64,000 nucleotides of DNA. Origin: Enterobacter sp. Cy-643. Lineage in GTDB: Bacteria; Pseudomonadota; Gammaproteobacteria; Enterobacterales; Enterobacteriaceae. The position numbers were made by a program, and so were the translations under genes. Location of the stretch: assembly GCF_011752815.1 (NCBI RefSeq), contig NZ_VWWV01000002.1, positions 558,001 to 622,000 on the forward strand, written 5' to 3'. Below, piece by piece: positions 30,727-40,179 of the stretch (its first letter is position 1; every line of letters begins with the position of its first letter). The notes below the pieces were generated by a model. That model did not search any database, had not been told where the DNA came from, and saw nothing but the letters and a program-made list of their open reading frames with translations.

Positions 30727-31785
30727 TCAAGTTGCGATCGACACGCTTTTCACTTGCGCATACAGCCACTGGCCGGGTTTTACCGCCAGTTCGTCCCGGG
30801 CCCAGGGGCTGATGCGCGCCCACAGCGTGCGGGAACCCACTTCGAGCTGAACCTCCACCTGCCCTTCGTCATCAAAACATTGAGCAACCTTTGCCCGTAG
30901 CACGTTGCGAATGCTGCTGTTAACCGGCGGTTGAAGTACCAGCGAGACGTCAGAGGCCTGGATGCGAATGCGCAGCGGGGACTGCACGGGTTTGTCGATT
31001 TTGTTCACCCACAGATGCTGATCGCCAAGCGCCAGCGCCGTCATGGCGTAATGAGGATGATGCTCAAGCACGGTCACTTTCAGCACGCTGCTTTGCTGCT
31101 CTTTAGGCAGCCACGGATGCATCACGCTGCTGCCCCAAACCTCTTCAAGGTTACCAAACGCTTTAACATTTCCCGCATCCAGCACCAGCACTTTATCCGC
31201 CAGATGTAAGATTTCCTCCAGCGAGTGGCTGACGTACAGCATGGGAATGTTGATCTCGCGGGCAAGCCGCTGGAGATAAGGCAACAATTCACGTTTACGG
31301 GGGATGTCAAGCGAAGCAAGCGGCTCGTCCAGCAGCAGCAGCTCCGGCGCGGTCAGAAGTGCCCGCCCAATGGCAACGCGCTGTTTTTCACCGCCGGAAA
31401 GGCTCCAGGGAAAACGCTCCAGCAACGCTTCTATACCGAGCAATGCCACCAGCTTGTCAAACTGACCAGCCATACTTTTTGCCATACCGTATTTTAAATT
31501 GCCGCGAACTCGGTAATGCGGGAACAGGCGCGCATCCTGAAAGACATAGCCCACCCGGCGTTTTTCCGGCGGCAGATAAAGCTGTTTTTCGGCATCGGTC
31601 AGGACGCGATCGTTCAGCACTATACGTCCCTGCTCAGGCTTAGTCAGGCCGCTAATCGCATTAATCAGAGAGGTTTTCCCTGCCCCAGAAACACCAAATA
31701 CGGCCGTGATGCCTTGGCCTGGCAGCGTTTCATTGATTTCCAGCCGATGTGTGCCCAACGTTTGAACGAAATTAAGTTCCAGCAT
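30727..31785 (-). CDS. modC: Molybdate ABC transporter ATPase ModC
   Basis: ATPase subunit (352 aa) of the ModABC molybdate importer. Walker [10 protein letters not shown] is near 33, signature [15 protein letters not shown] near 128, Walker [13 protein letters not shown] near 150 and the switch His in YVSHS. The C-terminal third is a Mop/TOBE domain that senses molybdate. It overlaps modB by one base (TGATG). It is the last gene of modABC. Confidence 0.96.
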   Translation of the reverse strand: MLELNFVQTLGTHRLEINETLPGQGITAVFGVSGAGKTSLINAISGLTKPEQGRIVLNDRVLTDAEKQLYLPPEKRRVGYVFQDARLFPHYRVRGNLKYGMAKSMAGQFDKLVALLGIEALLERFPWSLSGGEKQRVAIGRALLTAPELLLLDEPLASLDIPRKRELLPYLQRLAREINIPMLYVSHSLEEILHLADKVLVLDAGNVKAFGNLEEVWGSSVMHPWLPKEQQSSVLKVTVLEHHPHYAMTALALGDQHLWVNKIDKPVQSPLRIRIQASDVSLVLQPPVNSSIRNVLRAKVAQCFDDEGQVEVQLEVGSRTLWARISPWARDELAVKPGQWLYAQVKSVSIAT

Positions 31786-32477
31786 CAGTTTGCCCCCATA
31801 CGTTTACGGCTAACTCTCGCCAGCCATTCAGCCACCAGCAGCGAGGCCATCGCCAGGGCGATAGCGATCAGGCACAAACGTGCGGCGGCGCTTTCTCCGC
31901 CGGGGGTTTGAATCAGGGTATACATAGCCGAAGGCAGCGTTCGGGTTTCACCGGGAATGTTGGACACAAAAGTAATTGTCGCGCCAAACTCGCCCAGCGA
32001 GCGGGCAAAGGCCAGCACGGTACCCGCAATAATACCCGGCAACGTTAACGGCAAAGTAATGGTGCAAAAGACACGCCAGCGCCCTGCGCCCAGCGTTCTG
32101 GCGGCCTGCTCAAGACGGAGATCAACCCCTTCCAGCGCAAGGCGGATTGCCCTGACCATCAGCGGGAAAGACATAACCGCCGCCGCCAGCACCGCCCCTC
32201 GCCAGCTAAAGGCAAAGGTGATGCCAAACCAGTCATACAGCCAGGCACCAATAAAACCGCGGCGGCCAAAAGCCACCAATAGCAGATAGCCCACCACCAC
32301 CGGCGGCAGGACTAAGGGAAGATGAATCAGGCTATCGAGCAAGGCTTTGCCCGGGAACCGGCAGCGAACCAGCACCCAGGCAAAGAAGATCCCGACAGGA
32401 AGACTGAACAGTACCGCAATAGATGAGACTTTTAGGCTTAGCAGTACCGCCTGCCATTCGGGATCGCTCAATATCAT
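31785..32477 (-). CDS. modB: Molybdate ABC transporter permease ModB
   Basis: Integral membrane subunit (230 aa) with about five helices and the binding-protein-dependent permease loop EAA-x3-G-x9-I-x-LP near residue 125-145 ([21 protein letters not shown]), which docks to ModC. It overlaps modA by 4 bp and modC by 1 bp, as in the E. coli operon. Confidence 0.96.
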   Translation of the reverse strand: MILSDPEWQAVLLSLKVSSIAVLFSLPVGIFFAWVLVRCRFPGKALLDSLIHLPLVLPPVVVGYLLLVAFGRRGFIGAWLYDWFGITFAFSWRGAVLAAAVMSFPLMVRAIRLALEGVDLRLEQAARTLGAGRWRVFCTITLPLTLPGIIAGTVLAFARSLGEFGATITFVSNIPGETRTLPSAMYTLIQTPGGESAAARLCLIAIALAMASLLVAEWLARVSRKRMGAN

Positions 32478-33250
32478 TGTTTCGTCGTAAATCCGTATTT
32501 TTGGAAGACTTTCGCCGCTTCCGGTCCTTTCAGATAGCTATAGAACGCGGTCACTGACGGGTTATCGTGGCCTTTCACAATCGCAATCGGGTATTCCACT
32601 TTCTTGTGAGAATCTTCCGGGAAGATCCCCACGACTTTTACGCCTTTTCCGGCAACAGCATCAGAACCGTAAACGATGCCCAACGGCGCTTCGTCGCGCT
32701 CAACCAGCGCCAGCGCACCACGGACATCTTCCGCCGGAGCAAGTTTACTGGATAAGCTGTCCCATGCCCCCAGCTTTTGCAGCGCCTCTTTGGCGTAAAT
32801 CCCCGCAGGAACATGATCGGGATCGCCCACGGCCAGACGGCCACCTTTCAGCAGCGATGCCCAGTCGGTTTTCGCATCAATGGTGATGTCGCCCTGCTTG
32901 CTGGCAGTCGGCGCGACGACAACCAGGCTGTTACCCAGTAACGTTTCGCGAGTGTCCGTTTTGATGGTGTCTTTCTCAACAGCATAATCCATCCATTTCT
33001 GGTCGGCAGAAATAAACAGATCGGCCGGCGCCCCCGCTTCAATCTGGCGAGCCAGCGTGGAGGAAGAGGCAAAAGAAGAAGCGATCTCAACTTTCTTCTC
33101 TTTCTGATATTGCGTGGCAATATCCTGCATCGCATTGGTTAACGACGCCGCCGCAAAGACGGTAATTTTACTACTTTCAGCCAGTGCCTGGCCTGCCAGA
33201 GAAACAGATAATGCCGCGCCCAGGGCAAGGCGAACCCAACGTTGTTTCAT
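32474..33250 (-). CDS. modA: Molybdate-binding periplasmic protein ModA
   Basis: Periplasmic receptor for molybdate and tungstate (258 aa). A signal peptide of about 24 residues ends ALA before ESSKITVFAAASLTNAM. The mature protein has the oxyanion-binding Ser in AAASL and in SFASSSTLARQIEAG. It is first in modABC, with the ModE operator immediately upstream at 33270-33293, so it is repressed when molybdate is plentiful. Confidence 0.96.
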   Translation of the reverse strand: MKQRWVRLALGAALSVSLAGQALAESSKITVFAAASLTNAMQDIATQYQKEKKVEIASSFASSSTLARQIEAGAPADLFISADQKWMDYAVEKDTIKTDTRETLLGNSLVVVAPTASKQGDITIDAKTDWASLLKGGRLAVGDPDHVPAGIYAKEALQKLGAWDSLSSKLAPAEDVRGALALVERDEAPLGIVYGSDAVAGKGVKVVGIFPEDSHKKVEYPIAIVKGHDNPSVTAFYSYLKGPEAAKVFQKYGFTTKQ

Positions 33251-33269
33251 GTTTTCACTCCGTTTGTTT

Positions 33270-33293
33270 CGTTATGTAACGTGAAATATAACG
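33270..33293 (-). promoter_or_regulatory. ModE operator of modABC
   Basis: The minus strand has CGTTATAT-N8-ACATAACG, a 24-bp element that matches the E. coli modA operator at both 8-base arms. It lies 20 bp upstream of the modA start, so it overlaps the likely promoter/transcription start and fits repression by ModE-molybdate. Confidence 0.9.
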
Positions 33294-33404
33294 ATTGCAA
33301 TGCGGAAGATACAGAATTTATCGGCAGAAAGAAGAAGGGCTTTAAAGTTCTTGACGGAGATCAACGGAAAGAGAGTATGTAGAGGGCGCTAAGGCGGCAG
33401 AAAG

Positions 33405-33427
33405 AGAAAACCCGGCAAATGCCGGGC
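33405..33427 (-). terminator. Terminator of acrZ
   Basis: CCCGGCATTTGCCGGG followed by TTTTCTCT on the minus strand, about 12 bp after the acrZ stop. It separates acrZ from modA. Confidence 0.8.
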
Positions 33428-33437
33428 CTTCAGGGAA

Positions 33438-33590
33438 TCAGTGATGCTGTTTCGGCTGTTGGTCGCGATGACCGACTTTTGAAAAGACGTTAAACACTTC
33501 ACCCAATCCGTAGATGAGACCGAGGATCACTGCCATCACAACCGGCACCATGACCACGGCAAACACCAAGCTTTTCAATAACTCGAACAT
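33438..33590 (-). CDS. acrZ: AcrAB-TolC associated small membrane protein AcrZ
   Basis: Small protein of 50 aa ([18 protein letters not shown] start) with one long transmembrane helix at about residues 8-30 and a polar tail ending QQPKQHH. It matches E. coli AcrZ (YbhT, 49 aa), which binds AcrB in the AcrAB-TolC drug pump and changes its substrate profile. The conserved [14 protein letters not shown] segment leaves little doubt. A GGAGGCAACT ribosome site precedes the ATG. It lies upstream of modA in the same direction as in E. coli. Confidence 0.95.
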   Translation of the reverse strand: MFELLKSLVFAVVMVPVVMAVILGLIYGLGEVFNVFSKVGHRDQQPKQHH

Positions 33591-33681
33591 AGTTGCCTCC
33601 GGCAAAAGCGAGAGTGATTATTCTAGCGTCAGTTGAGAAAAACGCACTCTCCTTTTGTGCCATTTGCCCACCCGCCCCGGC

Positions 33682-35244
33682 TTATCCGGCAGACCAGGTA
33701 TAAGGAGCCGCAATACCGAGCGGTATTTCAAGCCCCCACCATACCAACAGGAAGAGACTCCAGCTCACCAGGAAGGCAATAGAATAAGGCATCATCATTG
33801 ATACCAGCGTGCCCACGCCAGCGCCTTTCACATAGCGCTGGCAATAAATCACGATCAGCGGGAAGAACACCATCATCGGCGTGATAATGTTTGTGGAAGA
33901 ATCTCCGATGCGGAATGCCGCCTGCGTAAGCTCTGGCGATATCCCCACGGCCATAAGCATCGGCACCATAATAGGCGACAGCAGCGCCCATTTTGCCGAA
34001 GCCGAACCAATCAGCAGATTAACCAGCGCCGTCAGCAGCACCATACCGGTGATTGTCGCCTCTCCCGGCAGCGCCATGGCTTTCAGGCCGTCCGCCCCCG
34101 CCAGCGCCACCAGCGTACCAATATTCGAATCGCTGAAGGCTTTGATAAACAGCGCACAGAAAAACGCCATCACCATATAAGAACCCATTTTGCTCATTGA
34201 GTCGTTCATCGCCCCAATGACGTCTTTCCCCGATTTAAAGGTACCTGCCGCAAAACCATAGACAATGCCCGGCAGGATAAAAATAAGGAAGATAAGCGGC
34301 ACGATTGACTTCATGATAGGCGCGCCGAAGTCGGTTAACGCGCCTTCAGGGCTGCGCAGCGTTGAGCTTTCAGGCCAGGCGGCAGCGGCAAGCCCCAGCA
34401 AACTAAGGAGCATCACCAGACCCGCACGACGGAATGCCCGGCTCTCTTCTGGCGTGACGCTGGACATATCTTCATCGTGCTTAAAGTCGCCATCAACCGC
34501 CATTTTACTGACACGGGGCTCGACGATTTTCTCCGTCACCCACCAGCCAACCAGAGTAATCAATATTGTTGAGCCGATCCCGAAGAACAGATTACACAGC
34601 GTGTTCACGGTATACGTTGAGTCGAGCAGCTGAGCGGCGGCCTGGGTGAAACCTTGCAGCAGCGCGTCGTTCCCGGTTGGCACCATATTGGCCGCAAAGC
34701 CACCGGATACGCCGGAAAATGCCGCCGCGATCCCGACTAAAGGATGGCGCCCGGCAGACATAAAAATAATGGCGCCGAGAGGGATCACCAGCACATATCC
34801 CGCATCCGCCGCGACGTGGCTAAACATAGCCACGAAAATCAGCATCGGCGTCAGCAGTTTTTTCGGCGTAACGCGCAGCATTTTTTTCAACGCAACGTTA
34901 ATAAAGCCGGAGCTTTCGGCAACGCCGACGCCCAGCATCGCCACCAGCACAATGCCTAAAGGCGCGAAGCTGGTAAAGGTGGTCACCATCGTAGAAAGCG
35001 TGAGCGTTAACGCCTCGGCGGAAAGCAGATTATTAACCTGTACGGCCTGCTGCGTCACCGGGTTTACGATGTCAAACTCCAGCTGCGACAGCACGGCGGA
35101 AAGCCCCATCACAACCAGTAAAAAATAGAAGAAAATCAGCGCGGGTTCCGGCAGTCGGTTACCTGCTTTTTCAATGGCATTAAGAAAACCGTTCAGTAAG
35201 CGGTTCTCTTTTGCCTCACTTCCTTTTGTTGTCGACGTACTCAT
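33682..35244 (-). CDS. AbgT-family transporter
   Basis: Multi-helix inner membrane protein of 520 aa. Sequence and length match the AbgT family (p-aminobenzoyl-glutamate uptake in E. coli; sulfonamide export in some relatives). Features include the N-terminal NRLPEPALIFFYFL segment, the hairpin with PLGIVLVAMLGVGVAE near 100, SHVAADAGYVLVIPLGA near 142, ANMVPTGNDALLQG near 188 and SSTNIITPMMVFFPL near 446. The ATG at 35244 has GGGGGC upstream; an earlier in-frame TTG is unlikely. No abgA/abgB hydrolase genes accompany it, and E. coli has nothing here between acrZ and modE, so it is an insertion relative to K-12. Confidence 0.85.
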   Translation of the reverse strand: MSTSTTKGSEAKENRLLNGFLNAIEKAGNRLPEPALIFFYFLLVVMGLSAVLSQLEFDIVNPVTQQAVQVNNLLSAEALTLTLSTMVTTFTSFAPLGIVLVAMLGVGVAESSGFINVALKKMLRVTPKKLLTPMLIFVAMFSHVAADAGYVLVIPLGAIIFMSAGRHPLVGIAAAFSGVSGGFAANMVPTGNDALLQGFTQAAAQLLDSTYTVNTLCNLFFGIGSTILITLVGWWVTEKIVEPRVSKMAVDGDFKHDEDMSSVTPEESRAFRRAGLVMLLSLLGLAAAAWPESSTLRSPEGALTDFGAPIMKSIVPLIFLIFILPGIVYGFAAGTFKSGKDVIGAMNDSMSKMGSYMVMAFFCALFIKAFSDSNIGTLVALAGADGLKAMALPGEATITGMVLLTALVNLLIGSASAKWALLSPIMVPMLMAVGISPELTQAAFRIGDSSTNIITPMMVFFPLIVIYCQRYVKGAGVGTLVSMMMPYSIAFLVSWSLFLLVWWGLEIPLGIAAPYTWSAG

Positions 35245-35543
35245 TGTTGCCCCCAATACCGACAAATGTCTGTTATGTCATCCAGCGTACGGCAGCGATA
35301 ATAGAGGTAATGACAAGATGAAACTATTCTTTTAATAAAATTAATATCTAAATAAGACCCAGTTAATAAAAATTAAAATCCAATAAAAAGATAAAATCTG
35401 GTTATTAATTCGGTATAACCGAGCGATAGTCATGATATTAGCGCGCCTGGTCAGGAACGATTTGTCCCCTGTCGGCGAACTGATATAATTTCCCCCATGA
35501 TTACAAAGGGAAACGCTGAGCCGGTTTGCGGCGCGGAGAAACT
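35245..35543. promoter_or_regulatory. Divergent promoter region between abgT-like gene and modE
   Basis: AT-rich 299-bp interval. An imperfect inverted repeat GGTTAT-N9-ATAACC lies around 35400-35420 and could be a regulator site for either gene. The modE ribosome site is GGAG at 35535-35538. I see no ModE 24-mer in this region. Confidence 0.35.
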
Positions 35544-36335
35544 ATGCAGGCTGAAATTTTATTAACGCTGAAACTCCAGCAACGGCTGTTCGCCGACCCG
35601 CGACGCATTGCGCTGCTTAAACAAATTCGCCACACGGGCTCCATTAGCCAGGGGGCAAAATTGGCGGGTATCAGTTACAAAAGCGCCTGGGATGCCATTA
35701 ACGAAATGAACCAGCTGGCAGAATCAAGCCTGGTTGATCGCGCCACCGGCGGTAAAGGCGGCGGCGGTGCCGTACTGACCCGGTACGGTGAGCGCCTTAT
35801 TCAGCTCTACGATCTGCTCGCGCAAATTCAACAAAAGGCCTTTGATGTTCTACAGGATGACGCCCTGCCTTTAGACAGCCTGCTCGCCGCCATCTCCCGC
35901 TTTTCGCTACAAACCAGCGCCCGCAATCAGCTTTTTGGTACCGTGCTAAAACGCGATGACGAACAGGTTCAGCAGCACGTCGATATTTTGCTGGCAGACG
36001 GTGAAACTCGTCTGAAAGCCGCGATTACCCGCCAAAGTGCAGAGCGGCTGGGGCTGGACGGAGGCAAAGAAGTACTGGTGCTTATCAAAGCCCCGTGGAT
36101 AGACGTCACGACTGATGCTGATGCAGCGGGCCAGGCCGATAACCAGTTGCCGGGAAAAGTCAGTAGCATTGAGCAGGGCAAAGAACAAAGTGAAGTGCTG
36201 GTTCAACTGGCCGACGGCCAGACGCTGTGCGCCACCCTGCCAAATATCCACGTAGAACAGCAGGCGCTGGCAGAAGGTGCTAAGGTCACAGCATATTTCA
36301 ATGCAGACAGGGTGATTGTCGCCACACTCTGCTAA
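35544..36335 (+). CDS. modE: Molybdate-dependent regulator ModE
   Basis: Dimeric regulator (263 aa) that binds DNA when loaded with molybdate. An N-terminal winged helix occupies residues 1-110 (GSISQGAKLAGISYKSAWDAIN helix-turn-helix), with the dimerisation segment SARNQLFG at about 126-133. Two Mop-type molybdate-binding domains follow (LPGKVSSIEQG, then a second copy ending in NADRVIVATLC). The ATG at 35544 aligns with E. coli; six upstream in-frame residues are not conserved. Predicted targets in this window are the modA and moaA sites. Confidence 0.96.
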   Translation: MQAEILLTLKLQQRLFADPRRIALLKQIRHTGSISQGAKLAGISYKSAWDAINEMNQLAESSLVDRATGGKGGGGAVLTRYGERLIQLYDLLAQIQQKAFDVLQDDALPLDSLLAAISRFSLQTSARNQLFGTVLKRDDEQVQQHVDILLADGETRLKAAITRQSAERLGLDGGKEVLVLIKAPWIDVTTDADAAGQADNQLPGKVSSIEQGKEQSEVLVQLADGQTLCATLPNIHVEQQALAEGAKVTAYFNADRVIVATLC

Positions 36336-36412
36336 AAGTTCGCTTCCCATTGACATCAACGCAGACACGCCGTATTTCTGTAGCCTCATCGCTGCAAAAA
36401 ATGGGATAAAAC

Positions 36413-37891
36413 ATGTCTGCGTTGCAAATTTCGCAAGGTACGTTTCACCTTAGCGACATAAAAACCCTCACCCTGAACGACCTTACCCTTCGCGCCGGAG
36501 AAAGCTGGGCCTTTGTTGGGGCGAACGGCAGCGGTAAATCCGCCCTTGCCCGTGCGCTGGCAGGTAGCCTGCCCATCATGAAGGGCGAACGCCGCTGTGA
36601 CTTCACCCGAATTGCTCATCTCTCTTTTGAACAGTTGCAAAAGCTGGTCAGCGACGAATGGCAGCGTAATAACACCGATATGCTAAGCGCCGACGAAGAC
36701 GACACCGGCCGCACCACCGCAGAAATTATCCAGGAAGAGGTGGTCGATGTGACTCGCTGCGGCGAACTGGCCGCGCTGTTTGGCATTGAACATCTGCTCA
36801 CCCGCCGCTTTAAATACCTGTCGACGGGGGAAACGCGCAAAACGCTGCTTTGCCAGGCGTTGATGTCAGAGCCAGAACTGCTGATCCTGGATGAGCCGTT
36901 CGACGGGCTTGACGTAAAATCCCGCCAGCAGTTGGCAAGCCTCCTCGAGCAGCTTAGCGCCCAGGGCTACACCCTGGTCCTGGTTCTGAACCGATTCGAT
37001 GAAATCCCGGATTTCGTGCAATTCGCGGGCGTTCTGGCGGACTGTACGCTGACGGAGAGCGGCAAAAAGCAGGCGCTACTTGAGCAGGCGCTCATCGCAC
37101 AGTTAGCCCACAGCGAGAAGCTGGCGGGCGTGGCGCTCCCGGAAGCTGACGATCCGTCCGCTCGCTATACGCTGCCGGAAAACCAGCCTCGTATAGTGCT
37201 TAACGATGGCGTGGTCGAATACAACGATCGCCCTATCCTGCACAAACTTAGCTGGTCAGTGAACCCCGGCGAGCACTGGCAAATTGTCGGCCCTAACGGC
37301 GCCGGAAAATCAACGCTACTCAGCCTGATCACCGGCGATCATCCGCAGGGTTACAGTAACGATCTGACGCTGTTTGGTCGCCGCCGGGGCAGCGGCGAGA
37401 CAATCTGGGATATCAAAAAGCACATTGGTTACGTCAGCAGCAGCCTGCATCTGGATTACCGCGTCAGCACTACCGTGCGAAACGTTATTCTGTCAGGCTA
37501 TTTTGACTCCATTGGGATCTACCAGGCGGTTTCAGATCGCCAACAGAAGCTGACCCGCGAATGGCTGCATATGCTGGGAATGGATAACGCCACCGCCGAT
37601 GCGCCTTTCCATAGTCTTTCGTGGGGGCAGCAGCGCCTGGCGTTGATCGCCCGTGCGCTGGTTAAGCATCCAACACTGCTGATACTGGATGAACCTTTGC
37701 AAGGGCTGGATCCGCTCAACCGGCAGCTGATACGCCGCTTTGTCGATATTTTGATTGGCGAGGGAGAAACGCAGCTGCTGTTTGTGTCCCACCACGCCGA
37801 AGATGCGCCGCAGTGCATTACCCATCGGCTGACGTTTGTTCCCGATGGTGACAAATACGGCTACCAGCTGGAAAATATTCTTCCCGCCTAA
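36413..37891 (+). CDS. modF: ABC ATPase with two domains, ModF
   Basis: Cytosolic protein of 492 aa with two nucleotide-binding domains. The first has Walker A GANGSGKSA near 39 and Walker B LLILDEPFDGLD; the second has Walker [10 protein letters not shown] near 290, signature LSWGQQRLALIARAL and Walker B LLILDEPLQGLDP. It is homologous to E. coli ModF (PhrA), historically linked to photorepair, with unclear function. It follows modE by 77 bp in the same direction, as in E. coli. Confidence 0.94.
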   Translation: MSALQISQGTFHLSDIKTLTLNDLTLRAGESWAFVGANGSGKSALARALAGSLPIMKGERRCDFTRIAHLSFEQLQKLVSDEWQRNNTDMLSADEDDTGRTTAEIIQEEVVDVTRCGELAALFGIEHLLTRRFKYLSTGETRKTLLCQALMSEPELLILDEPFDGLDVKSRQQLASLLEQLSAQGYTLVLVLNRFDEIPDFVQFAGVLADCTLTESGKKQALLEQALIAQLAHSEKLAGVALPEADDPSARYTLPENQPRIVLNDGVVEYNDRPILHKLSWSVNPGEHWQIVGPNGAGKSTLLSLITGDHPQGYSNDLTLFGRRRGSGETIWDIKKHIGYVSSSLHLDYRVSTTVRNVILSGYFDSIGIYQAVSDRQQKLTREWLHMLGMDNATADAPFHSLSWGQQRLALIARALVKHPTLLILDEPLQGLDPLNRQLIRRFVDILIGEGETQLLFVSHHAEDAPQCITHRLTFVPDGDKYGYQLENILPA

Positions 37892-37906
37892 TCTTGCCAA
37901 ACGCGG

Positions 37907-37948
37907 CGGCTATTCCTGACCTGACTTTCAGAATAGCCGTACGCTTTT
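37907..37948 (+). terminator. Probable terminator of modF
   Basis: CGGCTATTC...GAATAGCCG is a 9-bp stem with a 15-bp loop, followed by TACGCTTTTAT. The T-tract is weak. Confidence 0.5.
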
Positions 37949-38006
37949 ATTCTACCTGTCTGTTTTACAATACCTTATATACTGCTTTAGCCGTATTACT
38001 GACTCA

Positions 38007-38068
38007 GTGTAAACGATACCACTAATCTGGTGCATATCACATTTTTCAGCCATCTGTTATGCTATGGT
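38007..38068 (+). promoter_or_regulatory. gal promoter with external operator and CRP region
   Basis: GTGTAAACGATACCAC (38007-38022) is the GalR/GalS external operator, one base different from the E. coli OE I recall. GGTGCATATCACA (38029-38041) occupies the CRP site position. TATGCTATGG (38059-38068) contains the overlapping P2 and P1 -10 elements. The layout copies the E. coli gal regulatory region. Confidence 0.88.
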
Positions 38069-38100
38069 TATCTTAACCCATAGGCTATATGGAGCGAAAA

Positions 38101-39117
38101 ATGAGAGTTTTAGTTACGGGTGGTAGCGGTTACATTGGAAGTCATACCTGCGTGCAATTGCTGCAAAGCGGGCACGATGTGGTGATCCTCGATAACCTGT
38201 GTAACAGCAAACGCAGCGTACTGCCGGAAATTGAACGCCTGGGTGGCAAACATCCTCTATTTATCAACGGTGATATTCGCGACGAAGCCCTGCTGGCAGA
38301 AATTTTCCACGACCATCGTATTGATGCCGTAATCCATTTTGCCGGCCTGAAAGCCGTCGGCGAATCGGTGAATAAGCCGCTGGAGTATTACGACAACAAC
38401 GTGACCGGCACCCTGAAGCTTATCGCCGCGATGCGGGCTGCAAACGTAACTAACTTCATCTTCAGCTCTTCCGCCACCGTTTACGGCGACCAGCCGCAAA
38501 TTCCTTATGTAGAAAGCTTCCCTACCGGTAAGCCAGCCAGCCCCTACGGCCAAAGCAAGCTGATGGTTGAGCAAATTCTTACCGACCTGCAAAAAGCCCA
38601 GCCAAACTGGAGCGTTGCGCTGCTGCGCTACTTCAATCCGGTTGGCGCCCATCCGTCGGGCGATATGGGGGAAGATCCTCAGGGTATCCCAAATAACCTG
38701 ATGCCGTACATTGCGCAGGTTGCCGTAGGCCGCCGCGACTCGCTGGCTATCTTTGGTAACGATTACCCAACCGAAGACGGTACCGGCGTGCGTGACTACA
38801 TCCACGTGATGGATCTCGCCGACGGCCACGTCGCCGCTATGCAGGCGCTGAACGGTAAACCCGGTGTTCATATTTACAATCTCGGCGCAGGCGTCGGCAG
38901 CAGCGTACTCGACGTGGTGAACGCCTTCAGCAAAGCGTGCGGCAAACCGGTGAACTACCACTTTGCCCCGCGCCGTGATGGTGACCTGCCGGCCTACTGG
39001 GCCGACGCCACCAAAGCCGACAAAGAACTCAACTGGCGTGTCAGCCGTTCGCTGCAGGAAATGGCAGACGATACCTGGCGCTGGCAGTCACGCCACCCCC
39101 AAGGTTATGAAGATTAA
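38101..39117 (+). CDS. galE: UDP-glucose 4-epimerase GalE
   Basis: NAD-dependent SDR-type epimerase (338 aa) interconverting UDP-galactose and UDP-glucose. The N-terminal GGSGYIGS motif (7-14) binds NAD. The catalytic Ser-Tyr-Lys are in SSSATVYG (around 123-130) and YGQSK (Tyr149, Lys153). The ATG at 38101 has GGAG six bases upstream and equals the E. coli start. It is first in galETKM; its early codons contain the internal operator. Confidence 0.97.
   Translation: MRVLVTGGSGYIGSHTCVQLLQSGHDVVILDNLCNSKRSVLPEIERLGGKHPLFINGDIRDEALLAEIFHDHRIDAVIHFAGLKAVGESVNKPLEYYDNNVTGTLKLIAAMRAANVTNFIFSSSATVYGDQPQIPYVESFPTGKPASPYGQSKLMVEQILTDLQKAQPNWSVALLRYFNPVGAHPSGDMGEDPQGIPNNLMPYIAQVAVGRRDSLAIFGNDYPTEDGTGVRDYIHVMDLADGHVAAMQALNGKPGVHIYNLGAGVGSSVLDVVNAFSKACGKPVNYHFAPRRDGDLPAYWADATKADKELNWRVSRSLQEMADDTWRWQSRHPQGYED
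38120..38135 (+). promoter_or_regulatory. Internal gal operator (OI) inside galE
   Basis: GTGGTAGCGGTTACAT is identical to the E. coli internal gal operator as I recall it. With the external operator 113 bp away it allows GalR-HU loop formation. The bases also encode the Gly-rich NAD motif of GalE. Confidence 0.87.
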
Positions 39118-39126
39118 GGATATGTA

Positions 39127-40179
39127 ATGGAGCAGTTTAATCCGGTCGATCATCCGCATCGCCGCTATAACCCGCTAACGGGTCAATGGGTTTTGGTTTC
39201 GCCGCATCGGGCGAAACGCCCCTGGCAGGGCGCGCAGGAAACCCCTGCGCAAGAAAAACTTCCGGCACACGATCCGAACTGTTTTCTTTGCCCCGGGAAT
39301 ACGCGCGTTACCGGGGATAAAAACCCCGAGTACACCGGCACTTTCGTTTTTACCAACGATTTTGCCGCGCTGATGACGGACACGCCCGATGCCCCGGCAA
39401 GCCAGGATCCCTTGATGCGTTGCGAGAGCGCGCGCGGTACCAGCCGGGTTATCTGCTTCTCTCCCGATCACAGTAAAACATTGCCAGAGCTCACGCTTCC
39501 CGCTCTGGAAGAAGTGGTGCAAACCTGGCAACAGCAGACCGCTGAGCTGGGGCAAACCTACCCGTGGGTTCAGGTATTTGAAAACAAAGGCGCGGCCATG
39601 GGCTGCTCCAACCCACATCCTCACGGACAGGTTTGGGCCAACAGCTTTTTGCCTAACGAAGTTGCCCGTGAAGATACCCTACAGCGTGAATATTTCGCCC
39701 ACCAGGGCACCCCAATGCTGCTCGACTACGTGCAGCGTGAACGGGCGGACGGTAGCCGCACCGTGGTGGAAACCGAACACTGGCTGGCCGTCGTCCCCTA
39801 TTGGGCAGCCTGGCCGTTCGAAACGCTGCTGTTGCCCAAAACCCACGTGTTGCGTATCACCGACCTCAGCCCAGAACAACGTGCTGACCTGGCATTAGCG
39901 CTGAAAAAACTCACCAGCCGCTATGACAACCTCTTCCAGTGCTCCTTCCCCTACTCAATGGGCTGGCACGGCGCGCCGTTCAACGGTGAAAGCAATCAGC
40001 ACTGGCAGCTTCACGCGCATTTCTACCCGCCGCTGCTGCGCAGCGCCACGGTACGTAAATTTATGGTCGGCTATGAAATGTTGGCCGAAACCCAGCGAGA
40101 TTTAACCGCAGAGCAAGCCGCAGAACGCTTGCGTGCCGTCAGTGATATCCATTTCCGCCAGTCAGGAGCATCATTATGA
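39127..40179 (+). CDS. galT: Galactose-1-phosphate uridylyltransferase GalT
   Basis: Transfers UMP between UDP-glucose and galactose 1-phosphate. The 350-aa protein has the HIT-like active site [10 protein letters not shown] near 163-172, with the nucleophilic second His of HPH, and zinc/iron ligands in the N-terminal CLFCPGN-like segment (NCFLCPGN near 50). It starts 9 bp after galE and overlaps galK by 4 bp. Confidence 0.97.
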   Translation: MEQFNPVDHPHRRYNPLTGQWVLVSPHRAKRPWQGAQETPAQEKLPAHDPNCFLCPGNTRVTGDKNPEYTGTFVFTNDFAALMTDTPDAPASQDPLMRCESARGTSRVICFSPDHSKTLPELTLPALEEVVQTWQQQTAELGQTYPWVQVFENKGAAMGCSNPHPHGQVWANSFLPNEVAREDTLQREYFAHQGTPMLLDYVQRERADGSRTVVETEHWLAVVPYWAAWPFETLLLPKTHVLRITDLSPEQRADLALALKKLTSRYDNLFQCSFPYSMGWHGAPFNGESNQHWQLHAHFYPPLLRSATVRKFMVGYEMLAETQRDLTAEQAAERLRAVSDIHFRQSGASL

